Part shown: one piece after another, positions 12,451-27,630 of the stretch | How positions within the stretch are numbered: position 1 is the stretch's first letter | Layout: every line of letters begins with the position of its first letter | Assembly (NCBI RefSeq): GCF_037975245.1 | Contig: NC_092580.1 | Coordinates: 15,820,001-15,884,000, forward strand | Direction of reading: 5' to 3' | Source of the DNA: Apostichopus japonicus | Lineage: Eukaryota; Echinodermata; Holothuroidea; Aspidochirotida; Stichopodidae | Length of the DNA stretch: 64,000 nt | Notes under the pieces: model-generated | The model's input: the letters and a program-made list of their open reading frames with translations, nothing else | What the model was told of the DNA's origin: nothing | Database searches by the model: none | Translations under genes and position numbers: made by a program

Positions 12451-12474
12451 TTGAATATCATTGAAATTGTAGTG
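12311..12474. repeat. (TA)n microsatellite flanked by perfect 15-bp inverted arms
   Basis: CACTACAATTTCAAT (12311-12325) and its exact reverse complement (12460-12474) enclose about 130 bp of TA-rich repeat with TAGA and TATG variants. The whole can fold as one hairpin. It may be a tiny palindromic transposon whose centre expanded. Confidence 0.85.
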
Positions 12475-13837
12475 AGTTGGAAAATCCGAACTGAGCCCTA
12501 TCACAATCAAACTGGATCTAGTAATTAATTTGTTGTACTATAATCTATTATCATGTAAGTCAATGAGCCAGTAGTCCATATAACATGAAAAATGCGTGTT
12601 TAGGGTATAGGGAGTACTTGAGCGTGTAGTTGAGCCCCTTCCAAGAGTCCCACGCTATTCTGAGTGAAAGGAAACTTTGAACCTGTTTGGAAATTTTGAA
12701 CCATGTTGGTATAAATGCAATCAATCCTCGATATAGCAATAAATATACTTTGCCTCATCGGCTCATCCCCCTCCCCTCCTCCTCGCCATCCATCTAAGCC
12801 CGAATTCATGGCCAACATATTCCTGGGAGTATGCAGGTAGAGGAGGAGAGGGGAGTTCACCAGTCCAACTCTCCTTTTAAAGATGGCATGAAGACAATGC
12901 CACACGTTACGTCGAAAACACCTGTAGCATTGGTTCTTCCCTTGGTATTGCTGGTTATGATTCATAATATGCTAGCTGCAGTTCGAATGTAACTGTGTGA
13001 TGCGTCTTTTTATCTTTTCTTTTAACTTTCGTCTGTTAAAATGTTAATATACAAAAAATACATTAAAGGAAAATTATTATACCTCCATGGCTGCTAATAA
13101 ACTATAAAGTCATCTATCATATATATATAGCTATTGTTTCGAAGATAGCCGGCATATTCAGCAAAGTATTCTTTACGTCCATACTACTACAGAATAGGCG
13201 TTCGTATCGCACAAGCCCCCCACACCGCGCTTGAAATATATAACACAGCATGCAGGAAAGGTGCTTTAACCGTAAAGCCAAGTGCCAGCTCAGCTTTCAA
13301 GGAGATTTCATAAATATTGCAGGACGCCTACAAGTTTGTAGCGCATAACCTCAAATTAGTAAAGATTAATCTATCTATATAATTCTTGCGATTAAAATGC
13401 ATACTTGATCTGAGACCGGGGATTTTAGAGATATGAAGTTGAGAGTTTGGTTTCATGAATGTGGATAGCATACAATTTATTTGAAGGTATAAATGTATTC
13501 GAGGAAAAACTATTCTGACCCCTATAGGTTGTATACATTGGCCGAAATAATATTGATATGTGTACATGGATGTAGATGTAAATCATATGTCTATTGCCAA
13601 ATGGGATAACCCATAAAGTACCGGTAGAACTATACGAATCAAAACCAAGAGGACTCGCTGAAGTTGCTACTTCTGAAATGTGAAAACATTGACTCGTATA
13701 TGGTATAGTTGCTTCTTGAGCATCAATTTTTTTTCTGCCTTCTATCAAACGAAATAAATAAAGTAAAACAAAAACTGTTAGCAAAACTGCTTAATATCCA
13801 CTAAAGAGCCTGTGTAAGAGAATATGTAAAATTATGT
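12475..13837. other. Non-coding spacer
   Basis: Long minus-strand open frames at 12600-12965 and 13425-13784 show no recognisable domain and have low-complexity or unlikely composition. I do not call them genes. Confidence 0.45.
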
Positions 13838-13876
13838 GGTCCTGACGTTTCGATCCTAAGCAGGATAAGAGGCTCT
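13838..13876 (-). ncRNA. Degenerate hammerhead-ribozyme-like motif (Penelope-element type), minus strand
   Basis: Read on the minus strand: GAGCCTCT, then a short stem ATCC-TGCTTA-GGAT, then CGAAACGTC, then AGGACC. The stem followed by GAAA and the self-complementary ACGT plus C is the right half of the minimal hammerhead found in Penelope-like elements. The CUGANGA core has been lost, so it should not cleave. A second copy of the same pattern is at 54774-54825. Confidence 0.4.
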
Positions 13877-15005
13877 ATCAAACGAAAGAACTGAAGAAGA
13901 ATGAAAAATTCCAAACAGATAGAAAATGTTTCTTTTAGATTATTGAAACTGAATATCAATAACAAAACCATCAAACATCAAACATTGAAACGATATAAAA
14001 ATGGACGAAAATGCAGGTGTAGAATATTTGGTATAAATGCTATAGTTCTTTTTTATCACCGTGCACATCTGTATTATACCATGATAACGAAAATACCTGC
14101 ATGGAGTGAGTATATTTCTACAATAAGGGACTTTGAAGAAATGTATTGAGTAAGTGAATTTGATGCTTACTAATTAACATTCCTAATTAATTGATTCAGT
14201 TCTAGCAATTTTGTTTAATATTTGAATACATTTTATGTATGTTTTTGTTATAACTTTATATACGATCGATCATTATTAATGAAAAAAAAACAGAATGGTT
14301 CTTCAAAAATTATTCGTCTTTGAAAACATTAACCTCGACATTTTTAATCAATTTTACCACTTTGATTATCCAGAGATCTCTGATATATACACGAACTTAA
14401 CTTTTTGCTTCAGATATTTTCTACTTTGATTTGTTGATCTGAAATGGACATTTTAGTCAATTTGCATTTGACCGCCTTACTAATAACGTATTAAAATTAA
14501 AAACAAATCAGAGGAAGAAGTAGAAGAATAAAAAAAAAATACCAAAACAGCGCAATATTATCCAAAGTGTATTTATCAATTGTATGTTTCAAAGTGACAC
14601 GCTTTGCTTCGGCAGGAATCTTGAACTTATGGATCTTGGATGCCACTGATAGGCTTGCCACCCTCCCCCACCCCACCCCACCCCCTCCACTCCCACCCTA
14701 CCCTACCTCGCCTTAGTTTTACAAAAAAAATCCGTTTTTATATTATAATTATTATAACTATCATTTTCAGTATTACACATCTACTCAAAAAGGGAAAATA
14801 GATCTCATATCAAAGCCAACAAATTGCTACTGTGTAAAAGGTAAAAAAAAAATAGAAATGGTATGATTTTGCTCTCGATTTTATCAGCAGTATATGATGA
14901 TAACAATGCCTAAGCTAAATATTTATTTTTTAAGATCAAACTCTGGAGAGAATTCAACATGCACATAGCTTTCCTGCGAATACAGGAATCGGTGCTCTTA
15001 TATAG
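13877..15005. other. Non-coding spacer
   Basis: Very AT-rich, with short A-runs and a C-rich stretch near 14660-14710. No gene recognised. Confidence 0.5.
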
Positions 15006-15358
15006 CTGGCACGTAGCCACGGGAGAGGTAGAACGAGGGTGGGGTGGCCATGCCTCCAAATCATTATTTTCTTCAAAATTTCAAGCTCAATTACAAAAAG
15101 GTATAAGGTTACGTACGGATAAAACTCCTATAATCCCATTAAACCAATAAACCACAAAACTTCCACCCAGTTTTTGTCATTTTTTATGGCCTAGACCATA
15201 AACAATAGCCTAATTGAGCATCATTTAGCATCTAATCCCTTGAGATAAGCAAACAATTTGACAAAGGGGGAGAGGACACCTTTTTCCATTAGACCCCTCC
15301 CCTGCTTTGATGTGCTACACCCCCCCCCCCTAAATCGGTTTCTATGGTTACGGGCCTG
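15006..15358. mobile_element. Old MITE related to the element at 4676-5042
   Basis: The left end CTGGCACGTAGCC and the reverse complement of the right end, CAGGCCCGTAACC, form an imperfect inverted pair. The inner sequence ATTAGACCCCTCCCC is shared with the element at 4676-5042, as is a preceding GAG-GACACC block. The 8-bp flanks do not match well (TTATATAG and TTACAGTC), so the exact ends are uncertain. Confidence 0.55.
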
Positions 15359-15510
15359 TTACAGTCCACAGGGTCATGTGACTTGCTCTATAGATCAACC
15401 GTGCTATTTAGGCCTATATGGTTGGGTCTTAATCAGCTGACTGGATCTATGTATCAAGTATCGTACAGTCCAGGGGGTCATGTAACTATTTATAGGTGGG
15501 TCTTCCATGT
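15359..15510. repeat. Local duplication, about 100-bp offset
   Basis: ACAGTCCACAGGGTCATGT near 15361 and ACAGTCCAGGGGGTCATGT near 15466 start two related segments, each ending in a GGTGGGTCTT- or GGTTGGGTCTT-like phrase. Confidence 0.55.
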
Positions 15511-16782
15511 GTGTTCCATTCACTCTCCCAATGAAAATGAATTCCGAGCATTAATAAATTAACAAGTCTCATGGATGAACGTCGATCCTCTGGAAACTAT
15601 GTTCATATTGTAGCCCTGTTCACTATTAATTATATAGTTAGTCACGTAAAGCGTATATTACTATTTTTTAGAGCTTATAAAAGCAAACGCGTTTTTTTTT
15701 TAGTGTGGTGTGTTGTTTGATAAACAGCATATTATTTTGTGTTTACAGATGGAATCGTTTTACAAAAATGTCTATTTTCTGTTAGTTGATTGTGCCGTGG
15801 ATGCGTGACAAGCCTGGCGATAACAAATCTACGGTCTATGCAAACACTATACATCGTATACTTGAACACAACTTCGACGAATTGAAATTGATATGCTTTC
15901 TGCGTTTTTTGATTAGTTACAGGTATAATTAAAACAATTCTTGCGTATTATATACATTCAAACAGGTTGACTCGTTGCTGTGGTGATTGTGCACATTGTT
16001 TGTACCAGTGCTTTTGTTGTTGTTCTTGTTGTTGTGTGCCACCTCCAATTTAGATAAAGTAAGAAACTTGACTCTATATGTTAACTTGAATATCAGTTAA
16101 TATATATATATATATATATACATATTCATAAATATATTAACGTTGCTACTTAGTAATACTTCATGAATCATCTGAAAGGGCAAAAAGAGACACCGGGGTT
16201 TATTTAATTCACGCTGGTATCCCGCCCATCATATAACGCGATTAAGAGGCAAAAGTAAGAGCTAAACAAATAGAATTATTCCCCAACCCCCAACCCCCCC
16301 CCCCTTCGACAGCACTTTGTGTTTCCTCAATGTAGTTAACAGTAGGCCTAACTTTACGAAAGTTATTTTGTGACAATTTTATGAAACCTCACATAAGCTC
16401 TCACCGCTCCCTTCCTTCTCCCTTCTATAGCCTTTCGAATCCCATACATTGTTAATTACTAAGTAATTAACAACTCCACTTTCTATTTTGATTTCAAGAG
16501 ACGCCTTGAATATATTATAGTATAGTGCTAACCTTATTTAACCAGTGCTGGCCCACTAACTTAATTTGATGAAAACTAATGTTTATCATGGAAGTTAAAT
16601 GGGATTGTGAAGAGAGTAAAAACATCTGTAGAGTCATTGCAAAGAAGCCAATTAATAACAACAACAACAAAAGCCACAATGCGAGGTACAAAATGGGGGG
16701 GGGGGGGGATTGAAAGAACTCTAAAAAATCTCTACAAGAGGATAGCAGATTCGAATCATGACTTTATAGGCACAGAATTAAT
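15511..16782. other. Non-coding spacer
   Basis: AT-rich sequence with a short (TA)n run near 16098-16120 and C or G tracts near 16303 and 16696. No gene recognised. Confidence 0.5.
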
Positions 16783-16857
16783 CTTCATATGTAATTAATT
16801 TTCATATGTAATTAATTTCACATGTAATTAATTTTCATATGTAATTAATTTTCATAT
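16783..16857. repeat. 17-bp minisatellite, about 4.5 copies
   Basis: The unit TTCATATGTAATTAATT is repeated with a single-base change (CACATG) in the third copy. Confidence 0.9.
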
Positions 16858-16967
16858 ATAGAACGTTTAAACCACTGCTATCGGTCCACGTTGTATTTCT
16901 ATAACATTTTCATTTTATTTTTATATTTATGAAATGACCCTTTTATACTGATATAGGCTCATCAAGT

Positions 16968-17275
16968 AAAGTGACTGGTTTATGTAGTCTAACAAATACA
17001 GACCACTGACCTCTAACACCTAGAGGTCAGTGATACAGACCATTAGGTCAGTTTCTCAGATGTAACGCAAAATCTCTTTTGGAAAACAATATAATTTTAT
17101 GGCCTCGAATGGACATACGTTTACAAGGTATTTAAAACTTTGACAAGGACGATTGGTGTTGAATGCTATATCAATGGTGCTCCGTTGTTTATATGAAGTT
17201 AAAAGAACATGTCCGGGTTGAGTTATAACAATTTCTAAAACGATGTATTAACATTAATAAATAAGGTTTTGCAGC
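16968..17275. repeat. Dispersed repeat family A, copy 2, interrupted by a small hairpin insertion
   Basis: Homologous to 10994-11290. Relative to that copy it carries 27 extra bases (17006-17032) flanked by a 10-bp direct repeat ATACAGACCA (16996-17005 and 17033-17042). The insertion region forms a perfect hairpin: CACTGACCTCTA (17004-17015) pairs with TAGAGGTCAGTG (17021-17032). Confidence 0.65.
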
Positions 17276-17518
17276 AGGGGGAAACTACGTCGTCATCAAC
17301 GTAGTCTTAAAGGAGCATTCCAGTGGTTTATCACATTTATCACAGAATAGCTTTTAAAACACTACTTAGTACTATTTTCTTTTGTCTTTCTCTTGGACGT
17401 GACATATCAAGACTACATTTTTGCCTGAAAGTCTTCCTTGAAGTGGTTTGTTACATTCATACAAAAGTCGTTACCAAAAAAAAAAGCAGAAGTTTTGAAG
17501 CTTATTTAAATACACATA

Positions 17519-17750
17519 GGGAGTGTTATCTCAGTGGTTAACTCCGGTGCCTTTCAATCATAAGGTCCCGAGTTCGAGTCACTCCAAGATTAATATATGT
17601 CGTCCAGTAACAGAGTTGATGACAATTCATAATCATGGACGTTAAATATGAATCTAAGAGACTGACTTCGGTCAGCTTGCGGCTTTGATAAGCCAATGAT
17701 GGCTTCTTCGCGAGTTCCATGCTAGCAGGAGGATCTAAAATACAATATAC
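17519..17750 (+). mobile_element. tRNA-derived SINE
   Basis: The head is tRNA-like: GGGAGTG, an A-box-like TATCTCAGTGGTTA, and a B-box-like GAGTTCGAGTC before CACTCC, in the order and spacing of a tRNA gene promoter. A non-tRNA body follows, with GGACGTTAAAT and a hairpin GACTGACTTCGGTCAG (about 17659-17674). The 3' end near 17750 is uncertain and no clean target duplication was seen. SINEs are copied by a partner LINE reverse transcriptase. Confidence 0.65.
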
Positions 17751-19781
17751 ATACATTCAAATTAGTCTTTTTGACTGTATATACGTTGTCCTGTGTTTCC
17801 GATTGGCGATAAGCTATTTAATCATGTCATACATCATGTACAAGGCATATATAGCTTCGAAAGGCCATACCTCCATCCTGAATCCTCAGGCCTGTATATC
17901 TATATTGGGGGAAGAGTGCGGTATAAGAACGCAGGACTTGTGTGTTTATGTCCCATTGCCGAGAACATATTATATGCCGCTCTTCGCACGAGTGACTCGC
18001 TATGGCAGTTCAAAACATATATAGGATGAACCCTTGGTTTAGTCATAAAATGTCGAGATATTCAAGAATAAATGGCATATAAAACTGGAAATACATTATA
18101 CATTTTGATTTTAAGCAATTTTAACTTTAAGTTTGCTTTTATTAACAGCCTATACCTAACTATACACTCACTCTATATATATAGAGTAAATTTTTGTGTG
18201 TGTTAAAGTATAGTCTTGCGAGTCGATTTCTGATACTTATCGATAGTATATCATCGATGAAATATCGATAATAAAATCTCATAACAATGCAGTTCATTAG
18301 CATTGCAAGTTTACTTTCTTTGCGGAAGAAAAATATTAAGAAATAGTTTTTTCAAAAATTTTAAATTTCATTAATGCAACATGTGATAAATACCAATTAT
18401 GGTGAATGCAAGAACGATAAGTTTATTAACATGTTATGCTTTTCTCAGAGCTTTGCTTATGGTGTATTGAAAAATCATGCCGCATCGCAGTCGAAAGAAA
18501 AAAACTATATAAGTATTATATTTAAATCTCCTTTGGAAATTGTAAATTATGGTCAATAAATGAGACCTCCATGCAGTACCGTACCAGTTAAAACCTTTAA
18601 ACGTTAACTTACTCAATATACATACGCACGCGTTAGAACCAAATTCGTTTCGACAGCAGGTACCACTGTCTGTAAATTCCCCGAGAAAATGCGATAAGTC
18701 TTGTTGGCAGGGTTGAGGCAATTCTCGCGAAATATTTTCGTTCGGTGATAGATTTCCGACGGAGTAAAATTCTTCTATGTAAACACGTGTATGTGTGTGT
18801 TACATGATAATAAATGAATGTTACGGTTTAGTTCATCTTTATAACTCACGCTAAAGCAATCACAAAATTATTAATTTTCCCTCCGGCATTATTTATGAGT
18901 TTGCAAAAACCATTTAAACCAAACATAGTTGCTTTGTTCGCAATAAGGCAATAGATTGCAATTTATAAAAAAAAATATGAAAAAATAAAAAATCGAAATA
19001 GAATTATCTATCCATATAATTCTTTATTTACCATCGTATTTTCATCTGCATATAAAATGCCAGTCAGTTTCTTGGTTACAGGTATAACAACATTAGCCGT
19101 GAATTAGGACGTGCATATATGGTGGTAGAAACATTTACGCATTTTTATATAGCTTTCAGTGACGAAAAGTGACGAATTTAGAGTGTAAGTCAATCATGTA
19201 ATTATGTGTGGAAACGGGAGAGGAACATGTTTCATAACTACTCCCTCATACCTCTCTGAGTCTGCCTGACACACATCCCACCCCCCCTCTCTCACTCTCT
19301 TATTTTCCAAATACAGAAAACAACAACCCCCGAACTATTGCCCCCCCCCCCCTCCCTCACCTCTTAAAGCATTTATGAAAAATTGTGAGCCGACACTTTC
19401 TTCGCGGGCCTATTGAGAAGTCGCTGGTTTAAAATTTGAGCTAAGACAAGTTGATTACTGAGCTTATTACATTCCAAATCACTGGCCAGCTCCCGTTCGT
19501 CAAATTTAACTAAAACAATTGACTTTGGTTGGTTTTATAAATCACCTTCAATCAGCTCTTAGTTTTAGCACGGGTTCGCTAATATTCTACAGATAACTGT
19601 AAGGATTACTTTAAATGACAGTGCTGATAACAATTGCTCATCTGTCTCAAGGTCTAATTTGTTAATATTATACTTTTGTTTTTATGAATTTTAATTACTA
19701 AACTATAGTATCGTCTTATCATTTTCCTCTCATTTTTTTGGGGGGGGGGGGGAGGGGGGAGGGATAAATTGGCATTTCATT
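17751..19781. other. Non-coding spacer
   Basis: No gene is recognised. Short overlapping frames at 17719-18029 show no domain. C or G tracts lie near 19341 and 19740. Confidence 0.45.
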
Positions 19782-20052
19782 CAGGGGCGTATATCAAGGA
19801 ATTTGCCCAGGGAGGGGCGAAGCCTGCAGACAAACTATCTAAGCGTAGCGCGACCATGTGTTGGCGCGAAGCGTATACACGAAATTGCCTCCCAGATCGC
19901 TGGAAATGGCACTTCCCAGGCCATGTAAGTTGCATCTTGGCATTTTCAATTTTTGTAATTACTAGCGATGTCATAAAAAAAAAATTAAAAAATATGCTCA
20001 AGGGGGGGGGGCGGTCGTCCCTTCGCCCCCCCCCCCCTTGGCTATGCGCCTG
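19782..20052. mobile_element. hAT-type MITE, family with GCGTAGCGCC core hairpin (271 bp)
   Basis: Starts CAGGGGCGTATATCAAGG and ends with the inverted form CAGGCGCATAGCCAAGG. The 8-bp flanks are ATTTCATT and ATTTCATG, a 7 of 8 match. The interior aligns over its length with the copy at 45340-45633, including CCTCCCAGATCGCTGGAAA. It holds a hairpin-forming core near GCGCGACCATGTGTTGGCGC. No coding capacity. Confidence 0.85.
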
Positions 20053-20339
20053 ATTTCATGAATTATGCTATTTGAGACCATAATATTGCCATATGCTTTT
20101 CAATTGTCTGGCTTCTGCGGAGTTGTTCGAATAGTCTGTGTGTTAGTGTTAGACTATATAGTTCAGCCACTTTCCTTCTCGATGAAGCAGATCGTTGAAT
20201 CCGACACTCATGACGGGTTGCCCAGGAAATTAAACAAATCGCAAACGTCTAACTCTAAGGTTTTTGTGGGCTTAAATTAGATCTATATTTATTTAAGTCC
20301 AAACGGGAGGTTGTGCTAGTAAGGTAACAATTTTATTTA

Positions 20340-20412
20340 TTTTGTGGGGTCGAAAGTGGAAGGGGTGGAGAGTACACCCCATAGACCCCCACCCGCCTGG
20401 ATCTGCGCCTGA
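20340..20412. mobile_element. Right-end fragment of a related MITE
   Basis: The segment ends CCTGGATCTGCGCCTG, whose reverse complement begins CAGGCGCAGATCCAGG, the terminal style of the other MITEs here. CCCCATAGACCCCCACC lies just inside. No matching left end is found, so it is a fragment. Confidence 0.4.
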
Positions 20413-21031
20413 ACATGGGTTTAGAATTGAGCCTGGACAGCTATAGCAGTGGTTTTCTTTCACGTTCTGCAACATATTCTAAACTTAATTTTGTACGATT
20501 TTCCTGTTAGACTGACTAAAAGTGCATTCTTTTATTGTTATCGTCAAGTGTTTATAAGAAGAAACGGTTTATTATGGCATCAATCAGCCATATAGACACA
20601 CATAACATTTGCTAAAGAAAAATGAGTAATGTGGGTGCAGTCATGAAATGTTAGAAACATGTATATAAAAATATGGTAAATAATAAACTAATAAAAAAAT
20701 AAAAAAACATATATTTCTACAGGGTATGGTCGTCTTTGGATTCGTGAATTAAGATGACTAATTTAAAAAGGAAGAAAAAGACTATATAACGATAGTCGTT
20801 ATATATATGTCTGCTAGACATCCTAAATACCAGCATTATTGATAACACATGAGGTGAAGAACGTATTGCCATATGTGACAACATGATATGTTAAATGGCA
20901 AATGTATTTCCAAATGTAAAGACAATTGCTTGAGAGTTGAAAAGGTTGACAGGGAGTTTTATTTTAGCAAGTACTTCAGAAAAACACAAATAGTATAACT
21001 GCTGCAGTGTATATTATCTCGATATGTATAT
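20413..21031. other. Non-coding spacer before the LINE
   Basis: AT-rich with nothing recognised. The frame entering the reverse transcriptase is open for a few codons here but does not look homologous, which suggests the LINE's 5' truncation lies close to 21020-21032. Confidence 0.5.
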
Positions 21032-22341
21032 GAGAATTATCGACCGATTTCATTGCTTTCCTGTTTTTCTAAAATCATAGAACGACTTATGTTCAATCGC
21101 ATATTTAATTTTCTTGACCAATATAATATTCTCTGTAAAGAACAGTACGGCTTTCGACCCGAACATTCTACTGAACTGGCTTTGGCAGATGCACTTAACA
21201 GTTTACATACTAGTCTTAATAATGGCAAAAATTGCATTGGTGTATTTCCTCGACCTTTTGAAGGCGTTTGACACGATCGATCATACCATCCTTATCAATA
21301 AATTATTTTCATACGGCATTAGAGGAACTACTCTCAACTGGCTTGAAAGCTATATTTCGAACAGATATCATGAGTATACCTTGTATAAAAACTCTAGATC
21401 CGATCTTGCTAAAATTCGTTGCGGCGTTCCACAGGGTTCAGTCTTAGGTCCTTTGTTATTTATTCTATATATTAACGATATTTGTCATGTCTCCAAACTA
21501 GCCAAAATCATTCTCTTTGCTGATGACACCAGTATTTTCTTCGAGAGCGACGACATAATCACATTATCTTCCAACGTGTCAAATGAATTAAATAAATTCT
21601 GTAATTGGTTTTCAGCCAACATATTATCACTAAATGTACAAAAAAGTAATTACATTGTCTTTAATACTCATAATACACTTATTTGGAATAAAGACATATG
21701 TATGGATGGGAAAATAATTAAGCAAGTTTATACTACTAAGTTTTTAGGTGTAAATATTGATTGTAAACTTAGCTGGCGCAACCATATTTCAACTATTTGC
21801 AGTATAATTGCACGGAATGTTGGCATATTATCTAAGTTGAAATATTATCTATCGGAAAACATACTCAGAACACTATAACAGACCCTGGTTGTCCCGCATC
21901 TCACTTATTGTTCCATTATTTGGTCTGGTACATACAACACCAACCTTAACAATCTTATAATACTCCAAAAGGCAGCCATTCGCCACATAACACACTCAGC
22001 CCCACGTGAGCACACCAGTCCCCTATTTAAGAAACTCAACTTACTAAAATTGCACGATCTCATTAAAGTTAAGCTTGCATTATTTGCCTACAAGACCTGG
22101 AATGGATTACTACCAGCTGCCTTTGACAATTTATTTAACCAGTAACAGAGATGTACATAATCATAACACGAGGCATGCTAATCATGCCCACTATAATCTC
22201 TACAATACCACCATTGGAACTTTAAGCCTACAAAACCGTGCAACAAAAACATGGAATCTTCTAATGAACGATTTAAAGAGTAAAAAGTCAGTCACATCCT
22301 TTAAGAAGTGGTTTTGTAAGGAAATAATAGCTAGTTACTGA
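21032..22341 (+). pseudogene. Reverse transcriptase of a CR1/Jockey-type LINE, 5'-truncated and broken
   Basis: The protein would copy LINE RNA at a nicked target. It starts mid-domain with ENYRPISLLSCFSKI, then YGFRPEHSTELAL. One extra base near 21248 shifts the frame, after which LDLLKAFDTIDH, GVPQGSVLGPLLFILYIND and the catalytic box FADD (21516-21527) follow. A stop occurs at 21876; the same frame resumes with VVPHLTYCSIIWSG and continues to about 22130, where a second shift leads to the C-terminal segment with HNHNTRHA, ending at 22341. The endonuclease domain and first protein are absent, as expected from 5' truncation. Breaks in three places make it dead. Clade assignment is by overall pattern only. 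Confidence 0.93.
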
Positions 22342-22558
22342 CTAAAACTAAATTATACCTGTATGTAATTACTATATATATATATTGAACATTTAATTTG
22401 TACTTATATCTATGTATGTATTCTTACACATATACATATTTTGTTTTTTCTTTTCTTTTCTTTCTTCAGGGAGTCTTCCACATTGTTAAGCTTTTAAGCT
22501 TTATGGAAGACTTCCCTCCACTTTGTACTTTTGTGGCAAACAAATAAATAAATGAAAT
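22342..22558 (+). mobile_element. LINE 3' untranslated end with hairpin and simple-repeat tail
   Basis: Downstream of the reverse transcriptase, GGGAGTCTTCCA (22469-22480) pairs with TGGAAGACTTCCC (22504-22516, one bulged T) around an AAGCTTTTAAGCTT loop region. A tail AAATAAATAAATGAAAT closes the element. A 3' hairpin plus a short tandem tail is the usual signal for reverse transcription in CR1-like LINEs. The insertion's 3' boundary is taken at the end of this tail. Confidence 0.8.
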
Positions 22559-25825
<3,267 letters not shown>

Positions 25826-25904
25826 ATTATTATTATTATTATTACTACTATTACTACTACTACTATTATTATTATGATTATTGTTATTATTATTATTATA
25901 ATAA
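25826..25904. repeat. (TTA/CTA)n trinucleotide repeat
   Basis: Runs of ATT and ACT triplets with interruptions; its Tyr-rich translation is not a protein. Confidence 0.9.
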
Positions 25905-26028
25905 CATCACATCATACCTCTGCTTACTTAGGGATGGGGGAGCTATTACAGGGGGAGCTTACGTAACACAAGATGACACATTACACCAGGGGCCTTCCCG
26001 ATTACACACATACTTCTGTGGTTTGAAT

Positions 26029-26153
26029 ATGTCCCGGATTCATTTCCCTAATGCGTCTAGTGTTATGTTAATAGTAATGGCGCTCGTTCCTTTTGACTTG
26101 TGTGCCTCCCAGACGACAACGAGTATAATACCGATTCGTTTCCTTCTTGACAG
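26029..26153 (+). CDS. Candidate first exon of a secreted or membrane protein (signal peptide, then splice donor)
   Basis: From an ATG at 26029 the frame gives MSRIHFPNASS, a hydrophobic stretch VMLIVMALVPF and a cleavage-like DLCAS, followed by QTTTSIIPIRFLLD. That is the n-, h- and c-region layout of a signal peptide. The exon would end in phase 2 at CAG followed by GTAAGA (26153/26154), a consensus donor. The frame is open upstream of the ATG, so the true start could differ. I recognise no family and no downstream exon is proven, though the island at 41381 has a matching phase. A chance hydrophobic frame next to a chance donor is the alternative. Confidence 0.3.
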
Positions 26154-27630
26154 GTAAGAATTAAAACATTGTTACATTAACATACCTACCCAGTCTGACA
26201 TGCCTCCCACGACATGAATTTCTAACAGTCATTAAATTTCAAGTGGTCTGGATCCCTGAGACTCATATTTTTCTTTTTCTTTTTATACAATTATTTCTCC
26301 CCACCTCTTTGTTTTTTTTGGTGAGATTTGAAAGAAAAGAATGACTAATTTACATAAAAGGCAGTAATGATTGGCAGATGAAGAAACACAAAGATCGAAC
26401 CCAGAAACCTGATTTTTTAGGGGAAACTTTTTTGAGTAGGAAATAGAAAGAAGAAGAAAAAAACAAAACAACCTAGAAATGACAGAACCTACGAAAGACT
26501 CATGAAGGTCTTTGACCGAGGTTACTCACGTTTACACGTGGTTAGTCGCTGAAATAGATTCGCGCCCTATTTCTCACAAAGCAACATCTGCCGAAGAGTT
26601 TTATCGTATTTGCTTACCTAGGCGGGTCAATACCCGCGGTGAAATCTATTTTACCTCTATAAAACTCCACGTGTAAAAAACCTACACTCACGCTTCGAGG
26701 GATATTTCCTAGCCTAATACATTGTCACAAATAGGCGAAGAAAAAGAAACAATTTCATTTCTGTTTGTTTTTTCTCTGTTCTTATCGGTTGCTACCTCCA
26801 CATTATCTACCGCGCCCTCTCCCAGGTGACAATGTGGGACATTGTGAGGTATCCCAATTAGGATACAACCCCACCCCCTTGCCCACCCGATGCATACAAC
26901 CCCGCCCCTCCCCCCCCCCCCCCCAATAAGAGCCAATATACAGTTCTCCAAATAGTTTGTTATCTTTAACTTTTATTTCAGTAGTCTCAACTTTTCATGG
27001 TTGGTAATGAACGTTTTGTTATTCTTGTTTTATATTCATTTTCTCGTCAAAAAGGAAAATGATCTATCCCGGTAGTGAGTGCTCTAAAAGCATTGTTAGA
27101 TAAAACGAAAGTAAGTAACCCAGAAATGTCTAAAGTTAATTGAACACTGTCAAAAACTAATCGACAGAAAATGAGATACACTTTGAAAAAAGGGATTTAT
27201 AAAAAAAAAATTGTTTTCATATTTTAACAGGTTCGTATATATTAACAGAAGATCGTAAAAATGACTACCTTGTGAGGGAGACATTACTTGATAATTCATC
27301 ACTTTGATTGTCCTGCTGAGCTGATGTCAGTAAGAAAACTTTTAAGCAGATATTCTTAAATTTTCAAATCTGTGCTTTAAATCATTTATTTTTTGTTTTA
27401 CCATCGTTGCATATCTGGCAACTTTTTCGGTCTCATATATATTAAAGGTATATGGTAATATATGCCTTAATGAACCAAGAATGCAAAAAGGAAGGAACAT
27501 TTGAACTACTGTTTCCCCTCCCGTCTACACAAATGAGAAGCTAAGGATATCCCTCGAGAAAATGCGTCTGTTAGCTTATTCTAATCGATGTTGGGACACA
27601 CTTCTGTTTGTGCGACTATAGTTTTCAATC
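26154..27630. other. Spacer with a short imperfect inverted repeat at 26520-26697
   Basis: TTTACACGTGG near 26530 and its inverted form CCACGTGTAAA near 26668 sit at the ends of a segment of about 175 bp whose arms share further pieces (TAGATT, CGCG). It may be a degraded MITE. A C-tract lies near 26908. No gene is recognised. Confidence 0.4.

Noticed and set aside
12215-12451. Long Tyr-Ile open frames (also at 24.2, 28.2, 29.4-29.7, 31.6, 41.7, 50.8, 52.0, 56.0 and 57.2 kb)
   Set aside because: They are translations of (TA)n microsatellites in whichever frame lacks stops.
12600-12965. 121-residue minus-strand open frame
   Set aside because: No domain, unusual composition and no splice or promoter context; length alone is expected by chance in a window this size.
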